DNA of 6,079 nt from a bacterium (GTDB taxonomy: Bacteria > Krumholzibacteriota > Krumholzibacteriia > WVZY01). Location: positions 1-6,079 of the forward strand of contig JAPUJU010000233.1 in assembly GCA_027296025.1 (NCBI GenBank), written 5' to 3'. Below are positions 5,935-6,079 of the stretch, one piece after another. The notes beneath the pieces were generated by a model. It ran no database searches, was not told the DNA's origin, and saw nothing but the letters and a program-made list of their open reading frames with translations. The first letter of the stretch is position 1. Each line of letters opens with the position of its first letter. A program made the translations under genes and the position numbers.

Positions 5935-5960
5935 TAGAACACGGCCTCTTGGGGTGTCAA
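5931..5960 (-). promoter_or_regulatory. Sigma70-like promoter of the polyprenyl synthase gene
   Basis: On the - strand a full consensus TTGACA (5955-5960) is followed after 18 nt by TATGAT (5931-5936, 5 of 6 bases). Predicted start is near 5924, giving a leader of about 103 nt. This is the best promoter match in the window. Confidence 0.7.
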
Positions 5961-6079
5961 GAAGATTAGAAAATGACGCGCGGGTGGCGCCGATGGGGGC
6001 CCCCCGGCGCGGGCAGCGTTGCGTGCACGGTGGGGGTAATCGGTGACAGGACCCGCGCTGCTGCGGAACTCGCGGGCAG
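5961..6079. other. GC-rich right flank with no supported gene; contains a GC hairpin
   Basis: GCGCCG (5987-5992) and CGGCGC (6005-6010) flank a G-run and a C-run that can pair, giving a strong hairpin. Two frames are open to the window edge. On the + strand one begins at ATG 5973, with no Shine-Dalgarno. On the - strand one ends at TAA 5966-5968. At this GC content stop-free stretches of about 110 nt arise by chance, and neither translation shows a motif I recognise. Either could still be the end or start of a neighbouring gene. Confidence 0.3.

Noticed and set aside
1..6079. Mobile elements, CRISPR repeats, toxin-antitoxin pairs, tRNA genes
   Set aside because: No direct-repeat arrays, transposase motifs, terminal inverted repeats or tRNA-like folds were seen on either strand.

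Overview
The window is chromosomal, moderately GC-rich bacterial DNA. It carries five protein genes, one of them cut by the left edge. Nothing mobile, phage-like or CRISPR-like is visible, and I found no tRNA or rRNA. The NAD-dependent DNA ligase, an exported E. coli PpiA-like cyclophilin, strong Shine-Dalgarno sites and TTGAC-type -35 boxes point to a Gram-negative, proteobacteria-like organism, possibly deltaproteobacterial in the old sense. That placement rests on family resemblance only and is low confidence.

Layout from left to right. (1) Bases 1-1278, + strand: the C-terminal two thirds of ligA, closed by a strong GC-rich hairpin that can terminate transcription in both directions. (2) 1335-1973, - strand: a secreted or lipid-anchored peptidyl-prolyl isomerase with its own sigma70-like promoter near 2077-2105. 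(3) 2124-4026, - strand: a tight two-gene unit with a uridine-kinase-like P-loop kinase first and a sucrose-phosphate-synthase-like GT4 glycosyltransferase 4 nt after it. (4) 4146-4739, + strand, divergent from the kinase: a small polytopic membrane protein built from three LiaI/LiaF-like (DUF5668-like) two-helix repeats. (5) 4802-5821, - strand, convergent with the membrane protein: a trans-polyprenyl diphosphate synthase, probably for a quinone side chain, with a consensus promoter and a 9-bp dyad over its -10 region. (6) 5822-6079: its leader and promoter, then very GC-rich DNA with no gene I can support.

LigA acts in replication and repair, PpiA in envelope protein folding, and the polyprenyl synthase in quinone or isoprenoid supply, so these look like independent housekeeping genes. 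The only clear functional partnership is the kinase-glycosyltransferase pair. It probably makes or modifies a phosphorylated sugar or sucrose-like glycoside, but the substrate cannot be read from sequence. The most useful leads are that pair, the unusual second aspartate-rich region of the polyprenyl synthase, and the dyads at three promoters. I saw no convincing evidence of a wholly new system.
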